Source: Pedobacter sp. R20-19 (lineage in GTDB: Bacteria; Bacteroidota; Bacteroidia; Sphingobacteriales; Sphingobacteriaceae). Taken from it: a stretch of DNA of 64,000 nucleotides. The position numbers and the translations under genes are program-made. The DNA lies in NCBI RefSeq assembly GCF_000708265.2, contig NZ_JCKI01000003.1:574044-638043 (forward strand), in the 5' to 3' direction. A model generated the notes under the pieces. That model was not told the DNA's origin, ran no database searches, and was given only the letters and a program-made list of their open reading frames with translations. Positions 36,296-44,900 of the stretch are shown piece after piece (position 1 is the first letter of the stretch; every line of letters starts with the position of its first letter).

Positions 36296-37684
36296 ATGAA
36301 TTACGATGTTATTGTTTTAGGCAGCGGCCCAGGTGGCTATGTAGCTGCAATCAGAGCCTCTCAATTAGGAATGAAAGTTGCTATTGTAGAGCGTGAATCA
36401 CTAGGTGGCATTTGCTTAAACTGGGGCTGTATCCCAACTAAAGCGTTACTAAAAAGTGCACAGGTTTTTGAATATATTAATCATGCAGCAGATTATGGAA
36501 TCACTACTGCCGAAGCGACTGCAGATTTTGCAGCTGTAGTAAAACGCAGTCGTGGTGTTGCAGATGGTATGAGCAAAGGCGTTCAGTTTTTAATGAAGAA
36601 AAACAAGATCGACGTGATCATGGGTACTGGTAAAGTGAAACCAGGAAACAAATTAGAAGTTAAAGGTGCTGATGGTTCTCAAAAAGAATTGACAGCTAAA
36701 AATATCATCATTGCTACAGGTGCCCGTTCAAGAGAATTGCCTAACCTGAAACAGGATGGCAAAAAAATCATCGGCTATCGCCAGGCCATGGTACTTCCAG
36801 AATTACCAAAAAGCATGGTTGTTGTAGGTTCAGGCGCTATAGGTGTTGAATTTGCCTATTTCTATGCTACAATGGGCACTAAGGTAACCATTGTTGAATT
36901 TATGGAAAACGTTGTACCTGTAGAGGATGAAGATGTTTCTAAGCAGTTATTGCGTAGCCTTAAAAAAGTGGGTATAGATGTGATGACTTCTGCTTCGGTG
37001 GAATCAGTAGACACAAGTGGTTCAGGTTGTAAAGTTTCAGTTAAAACAGCTTCAGGTATGCAAACCATCGAGGCAGACATTGTACTTTCTGCAGCTGGAA
37101 TTGTGGCTAACATTGAAAACATTGGTTTAGAAGAAACTGGAATCAAAACTGAAAAAGGGAAAATTGTTACGGATGAGTTTTATAATACTTCGGTAAAAGG
37201 CTATTATGCTATTGGCGATGTGGTTAGCGGACAAGCGCTAGCGCACGTAGCATCTGCAGAAGGCATTATCTGTGTAGAAAAAATTGCTGGTCAGCATGCC
37301 GAGCCTTTAGATTATAACAATATCCCGGGCTGTACTTATTGCACACCTGAAATTGCCTCTGTTGGTTATACAGAGAAAGCAGCGAAAGCAGCAGGTTATG
37401 AATTAAAAATAGGCAAATTTCCATTTTCTGCCTCAGGTAAAGCAAGTGCTGCCGGTGCAAAAGATGGCTTTGTTAAATTAATTTTTGATGCTAAATATGG
37501 CGAATTATTAGGCGCACACATGATTGGTACTAACGTTACTGAAATGATCGCTGAAATTGTTGTTGCCCGTAAATTGGAAACTACAGGTCATGAAATGATT
37601 AAATCGGTTCACCCCCACCCAACCATGAGCGAAGCCATCATGGAAGCTGCTGCTGATGCATATGGTGAAGTGATCCATTTGTAG
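36296..37684 (+). CDS. lpdA: Dihydrolipoyl dehydrogenase (E3)
   Basis: This 462-residue flavoprotein reoxidises dihydrolipoamide in 2-oxoacid dehydrogenase and glycine cleavage complexes. FAD motif GSGPGGYVAAIRA is at 9-21. The redox disulfide is C40/C45 (GGICLNWGCIPTK). The NAD motif VVGSGAIGVEFAYF follows, then the FAD-binding AIGDVV. The C-terminal catalytic HPHPTMSEAI is intact. No E1/E2 gene lies nearby. The stop codon TAG is the first three bases of an exact 7-bp tandem repeat. Confidence 0.96.
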   Translation: MNYDVIVLGSGPGGYVAAIRASQLGMKVAIVERESLGGICLNWGCIPTKALLKSAQVFEYINHAADYGITTAEATADFAAVVKRSRGVADGMSKGVQFLMKKNKIDVIMGTGKVKPGNKLEVKGADGSQKELTAKNIIIATGARSRELPNLKQDGKKIIGYRQAMVLPELPKSMVVVGSGAIGVEFAYFYATMGTKVTIVEFMENVVPVEDEDVSKQLLRSLKKVGIDVMTSASVESVDTSGSGCKVSVKTASGMQTIEADIVLSAAGIVANIENIGLEETGIKTEKGKIVTDEFYNTSVKGYYAIGDVVSGQALAHVASAEGIICVEKIAGQHAEPLDYNNIPGCTYCTPEIASVGYTEKAAKAAGYELKIGKFPFSASGKASAAGAKDGFVKLIFDAKYGELLGAHMIGTNVTEMIAEIVVARKLETTGHEMIKSVHPHPTMSEAIMEAAADAYGEVIHL

Positions 37685-37727
37685 TCATTAGTCATTAGTC
37701 ATTAGTCATTAGTCATTAGTCATTAGT
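37682..37727. repeat. Heptamer array TAGTCAT x6 starting on the lpdA stop codon
   Basis: Six exact TAGTCAT units (37682-37723) plus TAGT. The first TAG is the lpdA stop codon. Confidence 0.95.
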
Positions 37728-37736
37728 AAAAATCAC

Positions 37737-37766
37737 AAAACCCTTTAGATTGTTCTAAAGGGTTTT
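37737..37766 (+). terminator. lpdA terminator
   Basis: AAAACCCTTTAG and CTAAAGGGTTTT form a perfect 12-bp stem with a 6-base loop. Confidence 0.85.
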
Positions 37767-37787
37767 GTAATTTTACCGGTTTATTTC

Positions 37788-37835
37788 CTAACCACCTAAC
37801 CACCTAACCACCTAACCACCTAACCACCTAACCAC
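37788..37835. repeat. Octamer array CTAACCAC x6 abutting the next start codon
   Basis: Six exact 8-bp units end on the base before the ATG at 37836, so the whole presumed ribosome-binding region of the MBL-fold gene is repeat sequence. Confidence 0.95.
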
Positions 37836-38675
37836 ATGAAACTCCACACCATCAATACCGGGCTTTTTAAATTAGACGGCGGCGCAATGTTTGGCGTTGT
37901 CCCTAAAACCATCTGGCAAAAAACCAATCCTGCTGATGCAAACAATTTATGTACCTGGGCTATGCGGTGTCTGTTGATTGAAGATGGAAACAAACTTATT
38001 CTTGTAGATACGGGAATTGGAAATAAGCAGGATGAAAAATTTTTCAGTCATTATGATCTGCATGGAGACGATTCAATGGAAAAATCTCTCGGTAAATTAG
38101 GTTTTAATCTATCGGATATCACAGACGTGTTCCTCACGCATCTTCATTTCGACCATGTTGGTGGAGCTGTAGTTCGTGAAAAAGATAAACTCCTTCCATC
38201 TTTTAATAAAGCTACTTACTGGAGCAATGAAAAACATTGGCAATGGGCTATTGAACCGAATGCACGTGAGAAGGCCTCTTTTCTTAAGGAGAACATTTTG
38301 CCCATACAAGAAAGCGGACAACTTAAGTTTATAGATCAAGTAGAAAATATAAATTGGCAACCAAACATCAACATTGGTTTTGCTTATGGCCATACTGACG
38401 CGATGATGCTGCCAAAAATCAATTATAAAGGAAGAACAATAGTTTATGTGGCAGACCTATTACCTTCTGTTGGACATTTGCCATTACCTTATGTGATGGC
38501 TTATGATATGTTTCCTTTGAAAACACTAACTGAAAAAAAAGCTTTTCTCGAAGAAGCAGTAGATCAGAACTATATCTTATTTTTAGAACACGATCCCATT
38601 CATGAATGCTGTACCCTTCAAAGAACAGAAAAAGGCGTGAGAGTAGCAGAAACCTTTAACCTGAGCGATATTTAA
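37836..38675 (+). CDS. MBL-fold metallo-hydrolase
   Basis: This 279-residue metallo-beta-lactamase-fold enzyme has the zinc motif H102-L-H104-F-D106-H107 (THLHFDHVGG). Later ligands are likely the histidine in AYGHTDAMM, the aspartate in VYVADLLPS and the histidine in LEHDPIHE. The overall layout resembles AttM/AiiA-like lactonases and other uncharacterised hydrolases; the substrate is unknown. The GNAT gene starts on the next base after its stop codon, so the two are translationally linked. Its leader is an octamer microsatellite. Confidence 0.88.
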   Translation: MKLHTINTGLFKLDGGAMFGVVPKTIWQKTNPADANNLCTWAMRCLLIEDGNKLILVDTGIGNKQDEKFFSHYDLHGDDSMEKSLGKLGFNLSDITDVFLTHLHFDHVGGAVVREKDKLLPSFNKATYWSNEKHWQWAIEPNAREKASFLKENILPIQESGQLKFIDQVENINWQPNINIGFAYGHTDAMMLPKINYKGRTIVYVADLLPSVGHLPLPYVMAYDMFPLKTLTEKKAFLEEAVDQNYILFLEHDPIHECCTLQRTEKGVRVAETFNLSDI

Positions 38676-39236
38676 ATGATCAGGCCAGCAGAACCTTCCG
38701 ATTCGAAATTTGTTGTCCCACTAATCATTCAGGCCATGGATGAATTGGCTGGTAAATTTGCAAACTCCAGTGATCCCAAAATCATAGAACAATTATTTGA
38801 ACATTTCTTTAAACAAAAACATAACCAATATAGCTACGAGAACACTTTAGTATTTATAGAAAATGATCAGGTATTGGGCTCGATTAATGCTTATGATGGA
38901 GGCAAACTCTTTGAATTGAGAAAAACTTTCCTAGATCACCTGACCAAAAATTATAATCTTCTAAATTTCCATCCAGAACCTGAAACAGAGGCGGGAGAAT
39001 TTTACCTGGATACCATTAGTGTTCATCCCGAAGCCCAGGGAAAAGGAATTGGTAAGGCTTTAATTAAAGCTGGCATTGAATGGGGAAAAAGCATGGGCCA
39101 CAAACGCATCGGCTTGTTAGTGGAAATGGAGAACCAAAAAGCTTTAAAACTCTATCAGAATAAAGCATTCAGCATACAAAATCAAAAATTATTTATAGGC
39201 GGCTTATATTATCACATGGTCTACACCATTCAGTAA
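38676..39236 (+). CDS. GNAT-family N-acetyltransferase
   Basis: The 186-residue protein has the acetyl-CoA signature QGKGIG (121-126) within ISVHPEAQGKGIGKALI. This is followed by KRIGLLVEMENQKALKLYQNKAF, the usual N-x-x-A-x-x-L-Y segment. Members acetylate small molecules or protein N-termini; the acceptor here is unknown. It starts directly after the TAA of the MBL-fold gene with no gap, indicating one transcript and coupled translation. Confidence 0.88.
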   Translation: MIRPAEPSDSKFVVPLIIQAMDELAGKFANSSDPKIIEQLFEHFFKQKHNQYSYENTLVFIENDQVLGSINAYDGGKLFELRKTFLDHLTKNYNLLNFHPEPETEAGEFYLDTISVHPEAQGKGIGKALIKAGIEWGKSMGHKRIGLLVEMENQKALKLYQNKAFSIQNQKLFIGGLYYHMVYTIQ

Positions 39237-39371
39237 CCTGAAATTATACTTAATAGCTTATCTTTAATGATCCTATCGATCTAATATGACAGAGCATTAC
39301 AATAAATGATAAAAGATTTTTTTTTACATTTTATTTGTATTTAATCTAAATAATGACCAGTTTTGCAAGAG

Positions 39372-39731
39372 ATGGAAAAAGCGTGTATCGATATTAATCA
39401 ATTAATTAACGTATTCTCAAACTACGAAGGGGCGGTTTATCAATCTGATAAGCTAAACTGCTTTTACGTAGATTTTGGCGGAAAATTTGCCCGTTACAAT
39501 TGCCTTTCACTTCAAAAATTGAAGAAAGTTGTAGAGGAAATCGATATCGAGGCACTCCTACTCAATACCCATAGAGCCGATTTCGAGTTGGTTACCTTTA
39601 ATGGATGTGAGCATGTCTATTTATTAAATGCATTAGAAATTATTGCCTTAAAAGATTTATTGCATGGTACTTTTACCATGTTTAACTTAAATCATATAGT
39701 GAACGACTGCCTTTACAGGCTGGTTTATTAA
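39372..39731 (+). CDS. Small conserved protein (DUF6686-like)
   Basis: The ATG at 39372 gives 119 residues (MEKACIDINQLINVFSNYEGAVYQSDKLN); a TTG three codons earlier is less likely. The protein is soluble, without a signal peptide. It has a conserved-looking NYEGAVYQSDKLNCFYVDFGGKFARYNCLSL block, a helical middle, and a final LKDLLHGTFTMFNLNHIVNDCLYRL helix. It resembles small Bacteroidota proteins grouped as DUF6686, from memory only. Function is unknown. It lies 277 bases upstream of ferritin and is probably a separate unit. Confidence 0.65.
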   Translation: MEKACIDINQLINVFSNYEGAVYQSDKLNCFYVDFGGKFARYNCLSLQKLKKVVEEIDIEALLLNTHRADFELVTFNGCEHVYLLNALEIIALKDLLHGTFTMFNLNHIVNDCLYRLVY

Positions 39732-39976
39732 CCCATAAGTTCGTTGGCAAAAGATTGATATTCATTACATGATACTATTCAATGATAATTGTAGGCTGTT
39801 AAAGCCAGCTATCCCCCTGTCTCCCAATTAGTATCCGTTTGGCGTTATTACCTTCTATCTTCAATTTACTTTCACATATCTTTATCACTATTTAAACTCA
39901 TTATAAATACCTACTTATCAGCAATTTAGACTAATTTCATATAGTAAATAATTTACAATAATGAACAATTCTGTGT

Positions 39977-39984
39977 TACATTTG
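39977..39984 (+). promoter_or_regulatory. -7 element of the ferritin gene
   Basis: TACATTTG fits TAnnTTTG, 25 bases before the ferritin ATG. Confidence 0.55.
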
Positions 39985-40008
39985 TATTGTTATTAAAGCA
40001 CAGAAATT

Positions 40009-40536
40009 ATGAAAGATTTAATGCGTATTAAATGTTTAATATCTGAGGATATTGAAACACTTTTAAATCAGCAGATTAAAAAGGAGGCACACTCTTCATC
40101 ACTATATTTATCAATGGCATCATGGTGTAACCAAAATGGTTATGACTTCTCTTCAGATTATTTCACTAAACAATCTGAAGAAGAAAGAATGCACCAATTG
40201 AAATTATTCAAGTATGTTTTAGATATGGGAGGAAATGCAATCTCTCCTGAAGTTACCGGCATTAAAACGGACTTTGCTGGATTCAGAGAAGTTTTTGAAG
40301 ATGCCCTTGAAGCTGAAATTGCCATTACACAAAGTTTTAAAAACTTAGCTTCAAGATGTTTGAAGGAACAAGATTTTGTAACAATGGAATTCTTAAACTG
40401 GTTCTTGAAAGAACAACGTGAAGAAGAATACAAAGCCCGCCGTGCTTTAGAATTGTTCGAAGTAATTGGCGAAGAAGGAACAGGAAGATGGGAAATTGAC
40501 AAACATGTTAATGATATCACCTATTCAGAAGATTAA
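40009..40536 (+). CDS. Non-heme ferritin
   Basis: The 175-residue ferritin is a cytoplasmic four-helix iron-storage protein forming 24-mers. The ferroxidase site residues are visible in QQIKKEAHSSSLYLSMASWC (first glutamate, tyrosine), SEEERMHQLKLFKYVL (E and E..H), and LKEQREEEYKAR (glutamates of the fourth helix). Length equals typical bacterial FtnA. It has its own promoter and terminator. Confidence 0.95.
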   Translation: MKDLMRIKCLISEDIETLLNQQIKKEAHSSSLYLSMASWCNQNGYDFSSDYFTKQSEEERMHQLKLFKYVLDMGGNAISPEVTGIKTDFAGFREVFEDALEAEIAITQSFKNLASRCLKEQDFVTMEFLNWFLKEQREEEYKARRALELFEVIGEEGTGRWEIDKHVNDITYSED

Positions 40537-41226
40537 TTAATCACTAACAAAACATATAATTGAAGCTATCTTGATGAAAATTGAGATAGCTTTTTTCATA
40601 TATAACAATTTCAAATTCTATTCTTACATATTCTTACCGAGTTCATGCATAAACCAGCCTAATGATTTATAAGTGAAGAATGCTTAAAAAAGAAAGCTTC
40701 CAAATGTTACCCCCCATCTATCGGTTGGTATCTTAACAACCAAAACTAATTCCTATAAATTCAATGGTATTAACAAATTGAAGAGATAAAACTTAGGGCT
40801 AATAGTATATACCAATCCATAAGTTAATTTCAGAATATATTATTATTTACTTTAAGCATAAAACTTATAGAAATGCTTTAGAAAAAGAAAGCTTCCAGTG
40901 GGTTACCCTGGAAGCTTCTTTTGGTTTAGGTTGTTTGGTTTATGTTGATTATGAATAAGTCTTTCTAGATCTGTAAAAAAAGCGCCGTTGCCAGCGCTTT
41001 TTTTAAACCAAATATATAATAATAATTAACGAGCATTCAAAAGTAGCAATTTTATTGATAAAATCAAGACATTTATCAATAAAAATAAAATAAATTATTA
41101 AAATAATTAATGATTACATCAAAATAAGCATTAAAAATTTAAAATGAAACAATAATCAATAATTATTTTGAAATTAAATATGATTTATTCACTTAAAATC
41201 ATACTTTAAGGAAATATTTAAGTCAA
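40537..41226. other. Intergenic region with three terminator-like hairpins
   Basis: At 40563-40596, AAGCTATCT/AGATAGCTT plus T's is the ferritin terminator. At 40887-40923, AAAGCTTCCAG/CTGGAAGCTT is a strong stem. At 40975-41004, AAAAAAAGCGC/GCGCTTTTTTT is a bidirectional stem. The stretch 40690-40730 (GAAAGCTTCCAAATGTTACC...) resembles half of the second hairpin. A very AT-rich region (41030-41220) precedes the ATP-grasp gene. No gene is seen. Confidence 0.65.
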
Positions 41227-42675
41227 ATGATCGAAAATTTTATAAAAAATTACTTAAATCACCCGCAAATTTATGATGAAATGTTTTTAAGTAGTGATCA
41301 TTATCGAAATCACTATCAAAACTTCATCAATAACTTTTCAAAAGAATCACTTGAAAATTTAAACAAGAAGGAAGAATTAGCTAAAAAGCTCTTTATGAGT
41401 CAAGGTATCACCTTCACTGTTTACGATAGTGGTGAGGGTATAGAAAAAATTTTCCCTTTTGATATTATTCCACGAATCATCACCTCCAGTGAATGGGCAT
41501 TTATAGAAAAAGGAATCACACAACGGCTTAAAGCATTAAATCTTTTTTTAAAAGATGTTTACAGCAATCAGTTTATCCTCAAAGATCAGATTGTACCAAT
41601 CAACGTAATTTATTCCTGTCCGCATTTTTTAAGAGAAATGCACCATGTAAACGTTCTACACGATATTTATATCCATATTGCTGGTATCGATTTAATTCGC
41701 GATCATGATGGTACTTTCTATGTATTGGAAGATAATCTACGTACGCCTTCTGGTGTAAGTTACATGCTAGAAAACAGGGAGATCACTAAAAGACTTTTTC
41801 CTGATTTAATTCCGCAGTGTGGCGTAAGGAGCGTAACAGAATATCCGGCTATTCTCTATAAAAATCTCATGGCACTTTCTCCCCGGGCCGTCTCCAATCC
41901 TACCATTGTATTACTGAGCCCTGGCATGTACAATTCTGCATACTATGAACACACCACATTAGCACGTTTAATGGGTGTAGAATTAGTAGAGGGCCGCGAT
42001 CTGGTGGTAAAAAACCATAACGTGTTTATGAAAACAACCACAGGACTGCAACAGGTTGATGTTATCTACAGGCGGGTAGATGATGATTATCTAGACCCGT
42101 TAGTATTTAACCCGAACAGTGTATTAGGTGTTGCAGGTTTAATGGGCGTATATCGCAAAGGAAATGTGGCTATTGTAAATGCAGTAGGAAATGGTGTTGC
42201 CGATGATAAGGCCGTTTACACTTATGTTCCGGATATGATTAAATACTACCTGAATGAAGAACCCATTTTAAAGAATGTACCTACTTACCAATTGAGTAAC
42301 CGTGATGAACTTGATTATGTTTTCGCTAACATCAACAAAATGGTTGTAAAGAAAACCAATGGAAGTGGCGGTTATGGAATGTTAATGGGACATGCGGCAT
42401 CAGAAGAAGAAACCGAAGCATATAAAATCGAGATCCTCAAAGATCCAAGAAATTTTATTGCCCAGCCCACCATCAGCCTTTCATCTGCACCGTGTTTTAT
42501 TAATGGCAAACTGGCGCCAAGAAGAATAGATCTTCGCCCTTTTGCTTTAAACGGACCTGATGGAATTTCAATTGTACCTGGCGGATTAACGCGTGTAGCC
42601 CTCAAAGAAGGCTCGCTGGTGGTAAATAGTTCTCAAGGTGGAGGCAGTAAAGATACCTGGGTTTTAACTTCTTAA
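41227..42675 (+). CDS. Circularly permuted ATP-grasp protein (DUF404/DUF407)
   Basis: The 482-residue protein belongs to the circularly permuted ATP-grasp type 2 family. Recognisable pieces are YDSGEGIEKIFPFDIIPRII, the central GIDLIRDHDGTFYVLEDNLRTPSGVSYMLENR, RRVDDDYLDP, the glycine-rich loop VKKTNGSGGYGMLMG, and the end FINGKLAPRRIDLRPFAL...GGLTRVAL. ATP-grasp enzymes join a carboxylate to an amine or thiol. This one is followed nine bases later by an alpha-E gene and then a transglutaminase gene, an association described in genomic surveys as a putative peptide-forming or peptide-tagging system. The substrate is unknown. Confidence 0.92.
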   Translation: MIENFIKNYLNHPQIYDEMFLSSDHYRNHYQNFINNFSKESLENLNKKEELAKKLFMSQGITFTVYDSGEGIEKIFPFDIIPRIITSSEWAFIEKGITQRLKALNLFLKDVYSNQFILKDQIVPINVIYSCPHFLREMHHVNVLHDIYIHIAGIDLIRDHDGTFYVLEDNLRTPSGVSYMLENREITKRLFPDLIPQCGVRSVTEYPAILYKNLMALSPRAVSNPTIVLLSPGMYNSAYYEHTTLARLMGVELVEGRDLVVKNHNVFMKTTTGLQQVDVIYRRVDDDYLDPLVFNPNSVLGVAGLMGVYRKGNVAIVNAVGNGVADDKAVYTYVPDMIKYYLNEEPILKNVPTYQLSNRDELDYVFANINKMVVKKTNGSGGYGMLMGHAASEEETEAYKIEILKDPRNFIAQPTISLSSAPCFINGKLAPRRIDLRPFALNGPDGISIVPGGLTRVALKEGSLVVNSSQGGGSKDTWVLTS

Positions 42676-42684
42676 ATTACAGAT

Positions 42685-43620
42685 ATGTTAAGTAGAGTAG
42701 CATCAAGCTTATATTGGTTAAGCAGGTATGTAGAACGCAGTGATGGTATGCTGCGCATGTTAAAAATCAATTATGCCTCCTCACAAGATACCATTCAGGA
42801 GTTTACATGGAAACCTGTCATTCGGATTTTTTCTTCGGATGATGAGCATGAACTTTTGAATATCCAGCACGATAGCAGAGCGGTAATTGAATACTTACTA
42901 TTAAACAAGGAAAATCCCAATTCGATTTTAAATATTGTAACATTGGCCAGAGAAAATGCCAGAAGTGTACAAGAACATATTCCAAAAGACCTATGGCAAT
43001 GCCTGAATGAATATTATCATACCGTAAAGGATGAAAAATTGCTATGGTATGTGCAAAAAGACGACCCCATTACTGCCCTGGACATTTTAATTAAGCAGGT
43101 AATGCTCTATCATGGAACGGCAGATAGCACCATGGAACGTGGTGAAAGCAGAAGCTTTATGAAGATTGGTAAACACCTGGAAAGAAGCATCCAATCAATC
43201 GATATTTTAGATATTAAGTTCAGTTCCATCAGCACCAATCCCGATTTACTTACAGATATAGCCTATTGGAAACACTTGCTACTTTCGCTAGGTGGCTATG
43301 AACTCTACCTTAAAACTTACAGACAGGGATTTGATGCTAAGAACATCATCGAATTGGTGATGCTTAATAACGATTTCCCAAGGTCTGCACTTTATTCGAT
43401 GAACAATATTGAGCGTTATTTCAGTAGACTTAAAAGTGAAAGCAATATTGCAGATTATAATAATTTATCCTTTAAAATAGGAAGGCTAAAAAGCATGATT
43501 ACTTACAGCTCAGTAAATACCATGGCAGATGATCAGCTTCATCTTTATTTAACTGATATTAAGACAGAGCTTTTTGGTATCGGGAACCTACTGAACGAAT
43601 ATTACTTTGCAAATTCATAA
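42685..43620 (+). CDS. Alpha-E domain protein (DUF403)
   Basis: The 311-residue, almost entirely helical protein starts MLSRVASSLYWLSRYVERSDGMLRML, the hallmark of the alpha-E family. A conserved LERSIQSIDILD comes later (HLERSIQ). Alpha-E proteins occur next to circularly permuted ATP-grasp and transglutaminase genes, sometimes fused to the ATP-grasp, and have no known activity of their own. It starts nine bases after the ATP-grasp stop and ends 35 bases before the transglutaminase. Confidence 0.9.
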   Translation: MLSRVASSLYWLSRYVERSDGMLRMLKINYASSQDTIQEFTWKPVIRIFSSDDEHELLNIQHDSRAVIEYLLLNKENPNSILNIVTLARENARSVQEHIPKDLWQCLNEYYHTVKDEKLLWYVQKDDPITALDILIKQVMLYHGTADSTMERGESRSFMKIGKHLERSIQSIDILDIKFSSISTNPDLLTDIAYWKHLLLSLGGYELYLKTYRQGFDAKNIIELVMLNNDFPRSALYSMNNIERYFSRLKSESNIADYNNLSFKIGRLKSMITYSSVNTMADDQLHLYLTDIKTELFGIGNLLNEYYFANS

Positions 43621-43655
43621 TGCAATGAATTTGTACCCTTACTTAACCATTTATT

Positions 43656-44654
43656 ATGCCAATATTTAAAATCAAACATATTACCAATTACAAATATGAA
43701 TTGCCTATTCGTGATAGTGCAAACCAGATTATCCTGTTCCCCATTAAAGATGATTTTCAAAAAGTGGTGAAACATGATTTGAATATATCTGGAAGTCCGG
43801 AAATAGAAATATTTATCGATTATTATGGAAATGAAGTAGGCACATTTACTCAAAATGAACCACATAACCAGTTGAAAATATTTTCAAAGGTTTGTGTAGA
43901 GACTTTCCCAAAACCACTTCCGCAAGACGATATGTTTAGCAGTGAACAATGGAATAGTTTGGACTTGATGAAATATGAGGTCCCATACATCGATTACCTT
44001 CGTCAGGAATCCTTTGATGGAATTATTCAATTGAAAGAAACGGCACAGCAAATTAAAACTCCCGAAGATACCCCCTATCAAACCGCTATTAAATACTGCG
44101 CACATGTTTTTCAGCATTTTGAATACATCAAAGGAATCACAGCAGTAGATACCACTATTGATGAAATTTTAAAACTAAAAGCTGGTGTTTGCCAGGATTT
44201 TGCACACGTGCTTACCGCAATGCTACGCTTAACTGGGATCCCTGCACGTTATGTAAGTGGATATATTTGCCCAAATAAAGATGGCATGCGAGGTGAAGGC
44301 GCTACCCATGCATGGGCAGAAGCTTATATACCTGAATATGGGTGGTTGGGCTTAGACCCTACAAACAATTGTATAGCCAATGAAAAGCATGTTCGCCTGG
44401 CAGTTGGACGCAATTTCACCAATTGCTCTCCGGTAAAAGGAGTATATAAAGGCGGTCTTGAGCACATTATGGAAGTAAATGTATCTGTTGGCTATAATGA
44501 TGACGACTTTAGTGATAATGAAAATTATTTTCAGCCGAAAGAAGTCAACTATTCAAAACCATCAGAAATGGCTACTGCAACAGCCATTAAACAAAACAGT
44601 TACCAGCAATATATGGAAGCAATGCAACAACAGCAACAACAGCAGCAACAATAA
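43656..44654 (+). CDS. Transglutaminase-like cysteine peptidase/transferase with polyglutamine tail
   Basis: The 332-residue protein has an N-terminal beta-rich domain (about 1-90, the bacterial transglutaminase N-terminal region). The papain-like transglutaminase core follows, with triad C179 (LKAGVCQDFAHV), H218 (GATHAWAEAY) and D234 (GWLGLDPTNN). The protein ends in a run of ten glutamines from a CAA/CAG repeat after residue 322. It lacks a signal peptide, so it acts in the cytoplasm with the ATP-grasp and alpha-E proteins of the same operon. In such clusters it is thought to cleave or transfer the peptide bond made by the ATP-grasp partner; this is inference. Confidence 0.92.
   Translation: MPIFKIKHITNYKYELPIRDSANQIILFPIKDDFQKVVKHDLNISGSPEIEIFIDYYGNEVGTFTQNEPHNQLKIFSKVCVETFPKPLPQDDMFSSEQWNSLDLMKYEVPYIDYLRQESFDGIIQLKETAQQIKTPEDTPYQTAIKYCAHVFQHFEYIKGITAVDTTIDEILKLKAGVCQDFAHVLTAMLRLTGIPARYVSGYICPNKDGMRGEGATHAWAEAYIPEYGWLGLDPTNNCIANEKHVRLAVGRNFTNCSPVKGVYKGGLEHIMEVNVSVGYNDDDFSDNENYFQPKEVNYSKPSEMATATAIKQNSYQQYMEAMQQQQQQQQQ
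44622..44651 (+). repeat. CAA/CAG trinucleotide repeat coding for polyglutamine
   Basis: Ten consecutive glutamine codons (mixed CAA and CAG) form the extreme C-terminus of the transglutaminase protein and end at its stop codon. Confidence 0.9.
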
Positions 44655-44872
44655 ACCAGAATTTAAGGATTAATCATGATGAAAGTACCTAAAACTAAAC
44701 TCAAAAACAGGGTTATAGGACTTTACGATAAACCTATTTAAAACTAAACTTTCTAAAATCATCTGGTAGATAGGTCAATTATTAACTTGGCAGTTTATTA
44801 AAAATCAGGCAATAAAACAATTAGCCAATTCAACATTTTAACTAATTCCAACAATTTAACCTCATTTTTTCA

Positions 44873-44880
44873 TAAATTTG
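44873..44880 (+). promoter_or_regulatory. -7 element of asnS
   Basis: TAAATTTG fits TAnnTTTG, 20 bases before the asnS ATG. Confidence 0.6.
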
Positions 44881-44900
44881 CGCCTTTTACAAATAACATT

